From positions 1 to 55,923 of the forward strand of contig CAZBJJ010000009.1 in the NCBI GenBank assembly GCA_964492245.1: 55,923 nt of DNA, written 5' to 3'. The first letter of the stretch is position 1. Every line of letters starts with the position of its first letter. Position numbers and translations under genes: made by a program. The notes below the pieces were generated by a model that was not told the origin of the DNA, made no database searches, and saw only the letters and a list, made by a program, of their open reading frames with translations. Of this stretch, positions 8,971-18,072 are shown piece after piece. This stretch comes from CAZBJJ01 sp964492245 (GTDB lineage: Bacteria > Spirochaetota > Spirochaetia > Treponematales > Breznakiellaceae).

Positions 8971-9894
8971 TCATTTTTTTCTAAATAAATTTAATAACTT
9001 TGCCAACAATTCCAGAAAAAAATTGGCTGAATCCCTGCCATATTTAAGAGAAAAATCCTTGGCGGCATCGGCAATTGAATAATGAATGCCATATTTCTTT
9101 TTAAGGAAGTCCCAATGAGTAACAATCCACAGATAAAGATCGCCCGATGTTCTTTTTGGAAAGCGCGAAAGAATTTTTTCTTCCTCAATTACCGATACAA
9201 TTGGCTGGTAAACGCTGGTAAACCAAGACTCAATTGCCTGTTCTAGGCTTATCTCCTCCTGGTTCTGCTCGTTTAAATAATATTTGTGGACCAGAATATG
9301 GTCCATTATTACATCGTAACGCCCGGGGGAACTAAAATTCAACTCAGCGTAATTGGTCAATGCCAAAAAATTGCTATCGCGGTAAAAAAGTTTTTTTTCG
9401 TGCTCGATTACAGCCATGCGTAGATCGTCGGGGGTCATATCTGGTTTAATGTCAATTTCGCTAGAAAGGCTGATAACCTCGGCATCGATAGCAAAGCCAT
9501 CTTGGGCACGTGCAACAGAGACCCGGTGGTTCCCATCGCGGACAAAATACACCCCGCCAATTTCATACAGTTGAATGGGTGGCAAAATGATGTCGCTCAG
9601 ATGGGCAACATCCACCCGCTCCCAGCGATAGCGCAAATGTTCGCCTCTGGGTAAAAAATATTTATTAAAGTCGTGGTAGCGCCCTTCGCTGCCCACAATT
9701 TTATCCAGTTCCACAACCTGCATACCTTTATAGGTCTCCGAGCGTGGCTTAATAATATCTTTTACATCTTTAAAGGATAAAAGCCGGTCCCTATCGGCAT
9801 TGAGCAAATGATACATTTTGGATAAAAAGGCCCTGCCCCGCGCTTTAGAAAAATCTTCGGAGGCCTGTTGCCGATACTGTGCTGGGTTAGCCAT
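8971..9894 (-). CDS. ParB/sulfiredoxin-fold protein
   Basis: A 307-residue protein. The core motif VRDGNHRVSVARAQ (about residues 117-130) is the ParB/sulfiredoxin-type phosphate-binding signature seen in ParB-like nucleases and CTPases, preceded by an ILPPIQLYEIGG strand as in that fold. The C-terminal 150 residues are helical, with no recognised HTH. The ATG at 9894 is chosen because a GAGG lies about 9 bases upstream and it overlaps the upstream stop as ATGGCTAA; a TTG at 9915 is the longer alternative. It is the last gene of an overlapping trio with a metallophosphoesterase and a TPR/Mrr-like protein. Substrate and activity are unknown. It is not the chromosome-partitioning ParB, which has an HTH core and a parA neighbour. 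Confidence 0.75.
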   Translation of the reverse strand: MANPAQYRQQASEDFSKARGRAFLSKMYHLLNADRDRLLSFKDVKDIIKPRSETYKGMQVVELDKIVGSEGRYHDFNKYFLPRGEHLRYRWERVDVAHLSDIILPPIQLYEIGGVYFVRDGNHRVSVARAQDGFAIDAEVISLSSEIDIKPDMTPDDLRMAVIEHEKKLFYRDSNFLALTNYAELNFSSPGRYDVIMDHILVHKYYLNEQNQEEISLEQAIESWFTSVYQPIVSVIEEEKILSRFPKRTSGDLYLWIVTHWDFLKKKYGIHYSIADAAKDFSLKYGRDSANFFLELLAKLLNLFRKK

Positions 9895-10561
9895 TGCAGC
9901 AATCCTCAAATTCAATTAAATAGTGGCTATATGCATTTATAACCGTAGTATCTTCGAATTGGCTCACCCGTACATCATTTAAATCGTAAAGATGAATATG
10001 TCCATGAATTAAATAGCGGGGGCGAAATTTTTTCATAAACCACAGAAAGGAGGGAAAGCCCCGGTGGCAGATATCATCTTTGTCGTGAATTCCCTGGGGC
10101 GAGGCGTGGGTTAAAAGAATATCCACATATCTGCCATATCTTATTTTATTCCACATAAGCCGGGGCAGCATTTTCCACATAGATAGGCGCATTTGGAAGT
10201 CGGTAAATTGGTTTTTCCCCTTGTTATAGCGCATTGAACCGCCTAAACCGGCCATTAAAACCCCTCCATCCTGCACGAGTTTACCATCAATATGGGTGGC
10301 CCCAGAATAATGATGGGCATGACGCACATAGAAGTTTGAAAATTGCGTGCTCGAAGTGGGTTGATAGAGTTCAAAGTCTTTTAAATTGTGATTGCCAAAT
10401 ACAAAATACAGCGGCTTGTTGAGAGTAGAGACAATAAAATCCAGATAGTCCATGGGCAGATCCCCTGCGCTCAATACAAAGTCGACATCTTTAAAACGCT
10501 CTTTTATCGATGTGCTGTATACAAGGGGGTCTATTTGATCTGCCACACAGAGAATTTTCAT
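9887..10561 (-). CDS. Calcineurin-like metallophosphoesterase
   Basis: The 224-residue product shows the ordered metal motifs of the family: VADQID near residue 6, SAGDLP near 31, GNHN near 57, THASPQGIHD near 130 and HGHIH near 175. The first motif is D-x-I rather than D-x-H, and GNHD is replaced by GNHN, so the metal site is slightly atypical. There is no signal peptide. Family members hydrolyse phosphomonoesters, phosphodiesters or nucleotides; the substrate cannot be read here. It overlaps the upstream TPR gene by 4 bases (ATGA) and the downstream ParB-like gene by 8, so the three are translated as a coupled set. Confidence 0.88.
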   Translation of the reverse strand: MKILCVADQIDPLVYSTSIKERFKDVDFVLSAGDLPMDYLDFIVSTLNKPLYFVFGNHNLKDFELYQPTSSTQFSNFYVRHAHHYSGATHIDGKLVQDGGVLMAGLGGSMRYNKGKNQFTDFQMRLSMWKMLPRLMWNKIRYGRYVDILLTHASPQGIHDKDDICHRGFPSFLWFMKKFRPRYLIHGHIHLYDLNDVRVSQFEDTTVINAYSHYLIEFEDCCNG

Positions 10562-11943
10562 GAATTCTTCTTATTCGCCGAAAGCGATACATCCTTCATA
10601 AGTTCTTGGAGTTTATCCTTATGGAAAAGTTCAATGGGCCGGGAATTGGTATATTCAATTGCCGTACGCGTAAAGCCCGAGCTGGTTATTAGCATACAGC
10701 GTATCATATTCTGTTTTTTCATCTCTTCCAAAAGGGCCCTTATTGTCGCCTCTTCTATCATTTCGGGCACCCGTAAAATTCTAATTAAAAAGGGCTGGGT
10801 CTTTACATTTCGCCATTTTCCCGCATCGCCTTTAACCGCAATGATATCCACCCCATTGGGAATTTCTTTCATGTCGCGCACCTGTAAATCCAGGCCCTTA
10901 GCAACAATTTGGCGACAGAATTCCAAAAAGTCCTCCCGACCGGCGGTAAGAAAGTCTTTCATTTTATCGTCGGTTCTAAATTCCTGATAATGCGAAAGTT
11001 TTTCTGCCACATCTCTAAAGCCGGGCTTTTTGTTGTAAATTTTCTCCCATTGCCCGATTGCCGATTCTAATTCCCGGTTTTGTTCAAAGCACATTGCCAA
11101 AAAGTAGCGGGCATATAGGACTTCCTGGCTGCCATCGTCGTTGGCGTTGCGAATAGCCCGCTCCAGCTCTGGAATTGCCTTATCGAAGCTGCCCATACTC
11201 ATATAGCAGCCACCGCGCTCGATTAGCGAACGAATTTTATATTCTGGCTCGCGCTGGGCCTTTTCGAAGGACAGTAGGGCCGAAACATAGTCGTGGGCAT
11301 CTTTTTGCAATTTTCCCAGATAATAATAGGCCGAATGGTTATCGGGCTGTAAGCGCAATGAACTCTCCAAAACGCTGCGGGCCTCTACCGACTTTTTTTC
11401 TCGATACAGCAAAACGCCAAGTTCGTAAAGCGCCAGGCCATTGCGCGGATTCAATTCCACCGCCTTTCGCAGATAATTTACCGCCATGTCGCTGCGGTTG
11501 CGCTCCGAAAAAAGCTTGCCCGCCATATAATAATGATCGGAAACCTCGGGTTCCAGTTTTATTAAGAGCAGATATTCTTTTAATGCCTCTTCGGCTTGAG
11601 CATAGCGCACAAAGAGCTGGCCCATCTCGGTGCGAAAATTAACTTCTTCTATTTTCGAGCCAAAATTGGCAATTTGATTTACAATTTTATATTCCATAAG
11701 GGCAAGTTCGCCCTTGTTATCTGCCAGATAGGCCCGACCAAGCCAGTAGTGCGCCGCCTGGTTGCGGGCATCATTTTTAATTAACTGCCGGGCAGCCTTT
11801 ACAACGGCCTGGTTCTTGCCCTGTTTGAGCATGGCCTCCAAAACGTCTACGCGTTTGGGGATTATTATTGAACGTATTAAGAAAGTGGCGAGAACCGCAA
11901 TGCCGGCCCCCATAAGAACAATTAAAATAATAACTATAGGCAT
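10558..11943 (-). CDS. Membrane-anchored TPR protein with C-terminal Mrr-like domain
   Basis: 461 residues. An N-terminal membrane helix (about 2-24) is followed by about seven TPR-type helix pairs (about 35-320; for example AAHYWLGRAYLADNKGELAL and GLALYELGVLLYREKKSVEA). Residues 340-455 resemble an Mrr-type restriction-endonuclease fold: NGVDIIAVKGD, then helix EEATIRALLEEMKK, then the Mrr-like strand MLITSSGFTRTAIEY and IELFHKDKLQELM. The usual Q-x-K of active Mrr enzymes is replaced by LIRILR, so nuclease activity is doubtful. The start is supported by AAGGCGG about 9 bases upstream. It leads the coupled trio with the phosphoesterase and ParB-like protein, and is divergent from another TPR gene. 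Confidence 0.8.
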   Translation of the reverse strand: MPIVIILIVLMGAGIAVLATFLIRSIIIPKRVDVLEAMLKQGKNQAVVKAARQLIKNDARNQAAHYWLGRAYLADNKGELALMEYKIVNQIANFGSKIEEVNFRTEMGQLFVRYAQAEEALKEYLLLIKLEPEVSDHYYMAGKLFSERNRSDMAVNYLRKAVELNPRNGLALYELGVLLYREKKSVEARSVLESSLRLQPDNHSAYYYLGKLQKDAHDYVSALLSFEKAQREPEYKIRSLIERGGCYMSMGSFDKAIPELERAIRNANDDGSQEVLYARYFLAMCFEQNRELESAIGQWEKIYNKKPGFRDVAEKLSHYQEFRTDDKMKDFLTAGREDFLEFCRQIVAKGLDLQVRDMKEIPNGVDIIAVKGDAGKWRNVKTQPFLIRILRVPEMIEEATIRALLEEMKKQNMIRCMLITSSGFTRTAIEYTNSRPIELFHKDKLQELMKDVSLSANKKNS

Positions 11944-11978
11944 GACGCATACCGCCTTAATGTGGTATCCTGTAACAC

Positions 11979-12731
11979 GTGAAGAGTAATAATTTTATAC
12001 ACTACTGTCAAACCTCTGTCGGCCAGCATCCCATACATCTCGCTCTCCTGTTTCTATTCATCTATATCTGCACGCCTCTTATTGCACAGGAGGACTCATC
12101 CTTTGTGCAGGGCGAAACTGCCTTTCTTCAAAACAATCGCACAAAGGCCATTCCCCTATTGGAAACAGCCCTGCGCGAAGATCCTGCCAATGTCAAAGCG
12201 GCCCAGTACCTAGGGCTCTTATTCATTCAAGCTGGCCAAGCGGACAGGGCCATAGATACATATCGGCGTATTTTACCCCTTGCGGGAGTAGAAACTGCAA
12301 GTATTAACTATAACCTTGGCAATGCCTATTTCCTAAAGGGGGCTGCCAGCTTTGCCATCGACTATTACTCGAAGGCCCTAGAAATTGAACCAGGCTTTGG
12401 CGCTGCCCTTTTAAACCGGGCCAACGCCTATATAAAAACCTCTGCACTGCGCCCCGCTATTTCTGATTACCAAAAATATTTAGAATTAGAGCCCTCTAGT
12501 AGCCAAGCGGGAAAAATTCAGGCTCTAATAAGGCTTATCGAAGAGCAATTTGCCAGCGAAGAACGCCAAAAGCTGGCAAAGGAAGAGGCTGAACGCATCG
12601 AGGCACAGAGGCGTAAGGCCATTATGGACGATTTAGCGGCCAGCCTTCAAGATGTAGCCAGCGATACCTTAGGCATATCGGCTGGTGCCGAGTCGGTGCA
12701 CATGTACGAGGGTGAATTTGAACTGGAATAA
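11979..12731 (+). CDS. Exported TPR protein
   Basis: A 250-residue product from GTG at 11979. Residues 15-37 form a signal peptide (LALLFLFIYICTPLIAQE), so it is exported. About four TPR units follow (residues 40-180, such as INYNLGNAYFLKGAASFAIDYY and ALLNRANAYIKTSALRPAI), then a charged coiled-coil helix (ASEERQKLAKEEAERIEAQR) and a short acidic tail. No SD precedes the GTG; a TATCCT hexamer ends 7 bases before it, consistent with a leaderless transcript. TPRs act as protein-interaction scaffolds. It is followed closely by a larger TPR gene, and the pair probably form one operon. Confidence 0.8.
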   Translation: MKSNNFIHYCQTSVGQHPIHLALLFLFIYICTPLIAQEDSSFVQGETAFLQNNRTKAIPLLETALREDPANVKAAQYLGLLFIQAGQADRAIDTYRRILPLAGVETASINYNLGNAYFLKGAASFAIDYYSKALEIEPGFGAALLNRANAYIKTSALRPAISDYQKYLELEPSSSQAGKIQALIRLIEEQFASEERQKLAKEEAERIEAQRRKAIMDDLAASLQDVASDTLGISAGAESVHMYEGEFELE

Positions 12732-12754
12732 AGTTTTTTTTACGAGGTTGCCCA

Positions 12755-14680
12755 ATGAATAAAAGACAGATACTGATAATTTCAATAATTGCGGCGGCGA
12801 GCATTGCCCTGCTTATAGTGCTGGCCATACTTTTCTGGCCAAAGCCCAGCGCAAAGCTTTCCGACCAGGCAAGGTTGCGCAATAACACCATAAAATTGGC
12901 CACCGACTATCTGGAAAAGGCTGAATTTACCCGCGCCCTAGACCTTTTAGACCGTCTTCTCTTAGAGGATGCCGACGACGCCGAGGTAAAAGCCCTAATG
13001 GAATTGGCAATAAACCACAAGCAAAGGTTGGAAAACCAGGGTCCCGCCGCCTTCGATGCCGAGGCGCTAAGGCAGGCAATTGCCGAGTTAGGCAAGACCT
13101 TCGAGTCGGCCACCCTCAGTGCCTCTCGGAAAATCCAGCAGGAGGCAGCAGCTATACAGGTTCCGGCGGGGCAAAAGGTTCCGGCGGGGCAAAAGGCTGC
13201 GGCAGGGCAAGAGGCTGCGGCAGGGCAAGAGGCTGCGCCACCTCCCCAGAGCACAGGCCCAGAGCCATTGGGCAGGGAGGTCTCGACGGGCGTTGCGCCC
13301 AAGGCCAAAGGCAAACAGGAGCTTCTGGAAAGCCCCGCCGAGGCAAAAAAAAGGCAGGAGGCAGAGGCTAGGCGGGCGGTTGCAAAGGAACAGGCCGATT
13401 CAGCCCAGTCCTATTACGATGCCTGGTCTAAGGACCCCGAGGGGCCAGAGGCGCAAAACTTGGTAAAAGAGGCAATTGCCCAGGGCCGCGAGGCAATTAA
13501 AACCGATCCCAACCAGGCCCCGGCGCATTACACATTGGGTAAAATCAACCAAGATTTAAAACAGTGGGACAATGCCATCAATTATTTTAAAGAGGCCAAT
13601 CGCCTAGACCCCAACAATCACCTTTATTCTTATGAATTGGGGCGTTCCTATTTTAGTGCCCGCCGTTTTAGCGAGGCCCGCGCGGCCTTCGAAACCTGCA
13701 CAAGCCAAAGGCCAAATTTTGAGCCAGCTTGGTACAATTTGGGCGGGACTCTGCGCGTTTTAGGCAAGACGGAGGAGGCCCTGGCTGCCTACCGAAGAGC
13801 TGTTGCAATTAAAAGCGATTATTCATCTGCCCATAGGGAAATTGGGCGCATATTAGCGGCCAAGGGCGACAACCGCGCCGCCATTGCCGCCTATGCTAAG
13901 GCCCTAGAAGGCAGGCAGGATGATATCGCCACTCTGCGCGAACTTGGGGCCGTTCAAACGGCCAATGGGGAGTATGCAAAGGCCGAAACCGCCTTTACCA
14001 AGGCGCTGGCGATTCACCGCGACGATGAGCAGACCAATTACAATATGGCCATTGTCCAGTTGGCCCTGGACAGACCAAAAGAGGCCTTAATATACGCCCA
14101 AAAAGCAACAACCTTGAATGAGGGAAATGCCAGCTATCAATATACCCTTGGGCTGGCCTGTGAGCAAAATGGCGATGTAGATGGGGCAATTTCTGCCTAT
14201 TCTCGCTCGGCCGCCTTGGATAAAAAATACGTAAAACCGAGAGTAAACCTCGGCGGCCTTTATTTGGCCAATGGTTTTAACGATCGGGCCCTTGCTGTTT
14301 TATTAGAGGCCTGGAACCTGGAGCCGGGAAGCTTCGAGACAAACAACAACCTAGGCTCGGTCTATGCGCGCAAGGAAATATGGGACAAGAGCGTTGAGCA
14401 CTACGAAAGGGCCCTTGTCGCCGAGGCCGGCAATGCCGTGGCGCGCCTCAATCTGGCCCGGGCCTATGTGGGTTCGAACCGCTTCGAGCGGGCCCGCGAC
14501 ACCTACACCGATTTGGTTAAACTGAACAACCAGAACTGGGATGCCCTTTTCGAGCTGGGCAAGACCTTGGCCCGCCTGGAAGAAAAGGATCTGGCAAAAC
14601 AGCGGCTTCAGGACTTGCTCAAACGCAATCCCAATTATGCCGGGCGCAGCGAGGCCGAGCGCCTTCTTTCGGGCCTTTAA
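12755..14680 (+). CDS. Membrane-anchored multi-TPR protein
   Basis: 641 residues. A membrane anchor (about residues 6-28, ILIISIIAAASIALLIVLAILF) is followed by a helical pair, an Ala/Gly/Gln/Pro-rich linker with hexapeptide repeats (about 135-160), a charged coiled coil (AEAKKRQEAEARRAVAKEQA) and about eleven TPRs from residue 235 to the end (for example PAHYTLGKINQDLKQWDNAI). The topology suggests an extracytoplasmic TPR scaffold. The ATG follows GAGG with about 7 bases spacing and lies 23 bases after the preceding TPR gene. It ends 6 bases from the convergent mutS2. Specific function unknown. Confidence 0.85.
   Translation: MNKRQILIISIIAAASIALLIVLAILFWPKPSAKLSDQARLRNNTIKLATDYLEKAEFTRALDLLDRLLLEDADDAEVKALMELAINHKQRLENQGPAAFDAEALRQAIAELGKTFESATLSASRKIQQEAAAIQVPAGQKVPAGQKAAAGQEAAAGQEAAPPPQSTGPEPLGREVSTGVAPKAKGKQELLESPAEAKKRQEAEARRAVAKEQADSAQSYYDAWSKDPEGPEAQNLVKEAIAQGREAIKTDPNQAPAHYTLGKINQDLKQWDNAINYFKEANRLDPNNHLYSYELGRSYFSARRFSEARAAFETCTSQRPNFEPAWYNLGGTLRVLGKTEEALAAYRRAVAIKSDYSSAHREIGRILAAKGDNRAAIAAYAKALEGRQDDIATLRELGAVQTANGEYAKAETAFTKALAIHRDDEQTNYNMAIVQLALDRPKEALIYAQKATTLNEGNASYQYTLGLACEQNGDVDGAISAYSRSAALDKKYVKPRVNLGGLYLANGFNDRALAVLLEAWNLEPGSFETNNNLGSVYARKEIWDKSVEHYERALVAEAGNAVARLNLARAYVGSNRFERARDTYTDLVKLNNQNWDALFELGKTLARLEEKDLAKQRLQDLLKRNPNYAGRSEAERLLSGL
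13160..13237 (+). repeat. 18-bp in-frame tandem repeat in TPR gene
   Basis: Two identical copies of GTTCCGGCGGGGCAAAAG (13160-13195) are followed by two identical copies of GCTGCGGCAGGGCAAGAG (13196-13231) and a partial fifth unit. They encode VPAGQK and AAAGQE in the linker. Identity within each pair suggests recent duplication. Confidence 0.95.
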
Positions 14681-14686
14681 TTTGGG

Positions 14687-17134
14687 CTAGCGGCGCAATA
14701 GGACAATGGTTTTGCCAAAGCCCCCCTGCTCGGGCCGGGCAAAATAATAATCGAGGACGGTCGACTGCTCTTTAAGGTAGTCGTGGACCGCCTGTGCCAA
14801 AATACCATCGCCCTTGCCATGCACAACGCTAAACTCGCCCAGGCCCTCGAGCACCGCAGCATCCAGCTGTACCTGAAGCGCCTGTAGGGCCTCCTCCATG
14901 CGAAAGCCCAAGAGCTTAATTTCGAAGCTGGCCGCTGGCGAGAAGAGCTTTGGCCTGAGCAGCTCCACTGTCTCGGGGAGCTTTTCCGCTGCCATAGGGG
15001 CTAAATCCCGTTCGGGCAGTTCGAGCTTTAGGGCCCCCACTTCTACCAGCCACTGCCCCTTTTTGCCCCGACGCACAATGCGCCCCTCCCTATTTTTAGA
15101 CATAATCCGCACCCTGGCGCCGGCCTTGTAACTGGCCCCAGCTTTATCGGCGTCGGCCTTGTAACTGGCTGCAGCTTCATCAGTCTGGCTGGCCCCTTCC
15201 AGCTCTTCGGCCTCCCGGGCCAAGCCCTCTTTTTCCAATTCCACGGAATCCTGTAGATCCTGCAAAAAGTTTTTCACCGCCTTGGTGGTGTCGCGGTCTA
15301 CATCACTTGAACTCTCTTTTACCTGCCGAACTAAATTCTCTAGGGTCTTGCGGCTCTTCACTAAAAGGGCCTGTAAATCGCCCACCGCTGCACTGCGCAA
15401 CTGCAGTTCCTTTTGCCGCAGACTCAGCCTGGCTAGGTCGTGGCGGCGCTCAGTCTCCTTGAGCGCCCGCTCTTTTTTCTTACCCACCACCTCCTTTCTG
15501 TCCAGCTCGCGATGCCGACTCTCCAGGCCTCGAATAAGGGTAGAAATATCGGCGTGCTCCCCGGCAAGGTATTGGCTGGCAGCCTTGCAAAGCTTTTCGC
15601 TTAGCCCATTGCGGCGGGCAATATCAATTGCATGGCTTTCTCCTGGCAGGCCCATGACAATGCGGTAGGTGGGCGAAAGGGTTCCCGCATTAAAGTCGAC
15701 CGAGGCATTCTCCACGCCCTCGCGCGTAAAGCCATAGTTTTTTAAAATGCCATGATGGGTGGTAGTTAGCACCGTGCATTGGCGGCGAATAAGCTCATCC
15801 AAAAGGGCCATGGCAATGGCGCTCCCCTCTTGGGGGTCGGTACCCGAGCCCAGTTCGTCTAAAAGCACCAGCGATTTATCGCCAACCTCCGAGAGTATGT
15901 GGGAAATGTTTTTCATATGGGCAGAAAAGGTCGAAAGAGACTGATTGATAGACTGCTCATCGCCGATATCGGCACATATTTGATCGAAGACGGGCAAGAC
16001 ACTGTCTTCGCCAGCGGGTATTCCCAGCCCAAACTGATTCATAAGGGCCAAAAGCCCCACAGTTTTAAGGCTCACCGTCTTTCCACCCGTATTCGGCCCC
16101 GTTATTATTACCGTGCGAGTATCCTTGGAAAAAACAATATCGATGGGAACAGCCGACCGCCCTAAAAGAGGGTGGCGCCCCTGGCGCAGGGCAAGGGTCT
16201 TGCCAGTATCTGCAAAAATATTTTTATTGTTTCGGGTATATAGGGCTCGGGCCCTCTGAATATCAAAATTGATAAGCTCCTGCCAAAGCTGGCGGATATC
16301 CTTTCGCGCTTGGCGAATTTGGCCAGAGAGTCGGCGAAATATTTTGTTCAATTCAATTGCCAGCTCATCCTTTGCCAGGCGAATAAGGTTGTTGAGCTCC
16401 ACAAATTTAGTGGGTTCGACAAAAACCGTCTGCCCGCTGGCAGAAAGCTCGTGGACAATGCCCGAAACCCTGCCCCGATAATTTGCCTTTAATGCCAAAA
16501 CGGTGCGCCCATCGCGGAGGGTCGGCAGCGGGGACTGCAAATACCGGCGAAAATTCTCGTCGTTTATAAGCGATTTACCGGCGCGCTCTAAAGTATCTTC
16601 CAGGCCCTTAATTTTAAGGCGAATTGCCTTAAGTTCGGGGATATCGCGTATCTCGCCATCGGCATTAAAAATTTTAAACACCTGCTCTTCAATGGCACTA
16701 AGGTCTGGCCAGAGGTCCCGCTCAAAGGGATCCTGAAGCGCCCCCTTGCCGCTGGCCGCCCCCTTGCCGCTGGTCGCCCCCTTACCGCTGGCCGCCCCCT
16801 TGCCGCTCCCACGCCCCCAGGCCTGCAACCTAGAACTGCGACGAATAAACAGGCCGATGGCAAAAATTTCGTCCTGCTCAAGAACATGGCCATCAATTTC
16901 CAGGGGATCAAAAAGAAAGCCAATTGCCGGTAAATCCTGGCCAAAACCCTCTTCGCCCCTATTTAAAAGCTCAAAAAGAAAACAGACCTGTTCCCGCAGA
17001 GGGGCCAATTCCGCCTCGGTTTTCGCAAAACCAAGGCCGGCCAGCCTTTCGACACTGTCGGCACAGAGACAGTAGCCTGCAAGCTCCTCCCGTATGCGCG
17101 AAAACTCCAACAATATAAGACTATGTGCATCCAC
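14687..17134 (-). CDS. mutS2: Endonuclease MutS2
   Basis: 815 residues with the MutS2 order: core and clamp helices, Walker A GPNTGGKTVS (about 345), Walker B LLDELGSGTDPQEG (about 430), a long coiled coil (about 520-640) and a C-terminal Smr domain (about 740-815) with VVHGKGDG. The Smr N-terminal motif reads KLLGFRMEEA rather than LDLHG/LDLRG. There is no mismatch-recognition domain I. MutS2 acts on branched DNA and, in some bacteria, on collided ribosomes. The start is GTG at 17134, sharing one base with the rsgA stop and preceded by GGGAG. Oddity: a linker of repeated Gly-Lys-Gly-Ala units at about residues 108-132. Confidence 0.95.
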   Translation of the reverse strand: MDAHSLILLEFSRIREELAGYCLCADSVERLAGLGFAKTEAELAPLREQVCFLFELLNRGEEGFGQDLPAIGFLFDPLEIDGHVLEQDEIFAIGLFIRRSSRLQAWGRGSGKGAASGKGATSGKGAASGKGALQDPFERDLWPDLSAIEEQVFKIFNADGEIRDIPELKAIRLKIKGLEDTLERAGKSLINDENFRRYLQSPLPTLRDGRTVLALKANYRGRVSGIVHELSASGQTVFVEPTKFVELNNLIRLAKDELAIELNKIFRRLSGQIRQARKDIRQLWQELINFDIQRARALYTRNNKNIFADTGKTLALRQGRHPLLGRSAVPIDIVFSKDTRTVIITGPNTGGKTVSLKTVGLLALMNQFGLGIPAGEDSVLPVFDQICADIGDEQSINQSLSTFSAHMKNISHILSEVGDKSLVLLDELGSGTDPQEGSAIAMALLDELIRRQCTVLTTTHHGILKNYGFTREGVENASVDFNAGTLSPTYRIVMGLPGESHAIDIARRNGLSEKLCKAASQYLAGEHADISTLIRGLESRHRELDRKEVVGKKKERALKETERRHDLARLSLRQKELQLRSAAVGDLQALLVKSRKTLENLVRQVKESSSDVDRDTTKAVKNFLQDLQDSVELEKEGLAREAEELEGASQTDEAAASYKADADKAGASYKAGARVRIMSKNREGRIVRRGKKGQWLVEVGALKLELPERDLAPMAAEKLPETVELLRPKLFSPAASFEIKLLGFRMEEALQALQVQLDAAVLEGLGEFSVVHGKGDGILAQAVHDYLKEQSTVLDYYFARPEQGGFGKTIVLLRR
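15123..15180 (-). repeat. 33-bp degenerate duplication in mutS2
   Basis: GCCTTGTAACTGGC recurs at 15123 and 15156 (plus-strand reading), a 33-base period, encoding Ala-Ser-Tyr-Lys-Ala units between the coiled coil and the Smr domain. Confidence 0.7.
16739..16810 (-). repeat. 18-bp in-frame tandem repeat in mutS2
   Basis: Four near-identical 18-base units with the core CGCCCCCTTGCCGCTGG (plus-strand reading). They encode Ser-Gly-Lys-Gly-Ala-Ala/Thr repeats in an insertion within the N-terminal part of MutS2. Confidence 0.9.
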
Positions 17135-18072
17135 TATTCCTGCTCCCAGTATGGCAGGCGGCCGGCCAGCTCTTCGCGGGTGCGCAAAAAACTCTCGTAG
17201 CGATCCTCATGAATATAGCCTGCGTACACCGCCTCTAAAATTTTACATCCGGGTTCAGATTCGTGCCGACAGGAAAGGCCAAAGGAACAGCTGCCAATTA
17301 TTGGGGCAAACTCCGGCATATGCAGGCCCAGATCCTCGGCCGAAACGCCATTAGGAACTAAAAGACGCACCCCCGGGCTGTCTATAATTGCCGTCGCTTG
17401 GGCAAAGGAAGCCAATTCAAAAAAAACAGCCGAGCTGGTCGTATGTCTTCCCCGCTGATACTTCATATTTATCTCCGCTGTTTTTAAGGCGAGCCCCGGC
17501 TCCAAGGCGTTAATAAGCGTCGACTTCCCCACCCCGGACTGGCCAAATAGGGCACTTGTTTTACCGCAGACAATCTTGCGCAACTCCTGTAGGCCCTCTC
17601 CCGTCTTTGCCGAAACCTCTAAAACCCGATAGCCAATAGTGCGGTAATTTTCCAGCCGCTCATCGCGATCGATATCCTCGCTCTTTAGGTCGCATTTGTT
17701 AAAAATAATAATGGGTTCAATCTCTTCGACATCTGCCTGAATAAGCACACGGTCCAAAAACCTTGGGCGAAAGGGCGGATCGTCCTTGCTGGTAACACAT
17801 AACACTTGATCCAGATTTGCCGCAATTACTTGGGCCGATTTTCCCTTTTGGTTCCACCGGCTAAAATAATTTTTGCGGGGCTCTAGGGCCAATATAATAT
17901 ATAGCCCATCCTCCTGCGCACTTACCTGCACATAATCGCCAGCAGCCAGGGGGTTATAAAAATTTTCGCAGCCCCGAAGAATTTTGCCCTTTAAACGGCC
18001 CTCGCGAATTTCGCCATCTTCGCCCTTAAGTAAAAAACTATTGCTAGAGGCCTGTAAGACAAGAGCTTTCAC
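17134..18072 (-). CDS. rsgA: Small ribosomal subunit biogenesis GTPase RsgA
   Basis: 312 residues. An N-terminal OB fold is followed by a circularly permuted GTPase domain: FNKCDL (G4) near residue 122 precedes the P-loop GQSGVGKST near 174 and DSPGV (G3). A zinc knuckle ends the protein (CSFGLSCRHESEPGC). RsgA checks late 30S maturation in the cytoplasm. I choose GTG at 18072 because it overlaps the murI stop as GTGA; a TTG at 18084 is the longer alternative. It lies between murI and mutS2 in a tightly overlapping operon. Confidence 0.95.
   Translation of the reverse strand: MKALVLQASSNSFLLKGEDGEIREGRLKGKILRGCENFYNPLAAGDYVQVSAQEDGLYIILALEPRKNYFSRWNQKGKSAQVIAANLDQVLCVTSKDDPPFRPRFLDRVLIQADVEEIEPIIIFNKCDLKSEDIDRDERLENYRTIGYRVLEVSAKTGEGLQELRKIVCGKTSALFGQSGVGKSTLINALEPGLALKTAEINMKYQRGRHTTSSAVFFELASFAQATAIIDSPGVRLLVPNGVSAEDLGLHMPEFAPIIGSCSFGLSCRHESEPGCKILEAVYAGYIHEDRYESFLRTREELAGRLPYWEQE

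Noticed and set aside
8971..9894. Chromosome-partitioning ParB
   Set aside because: Only the ParB/sulfiredoxin core is present; there is no HTH core domain and no adjacent parA or parS-like site.
10388..10987. 199-residue plus-strand open frame
   Set aside because: Antisense to the metallophosphoesterase and TPR/Mrr-like genes, which have recognisable motifs and overlaps.
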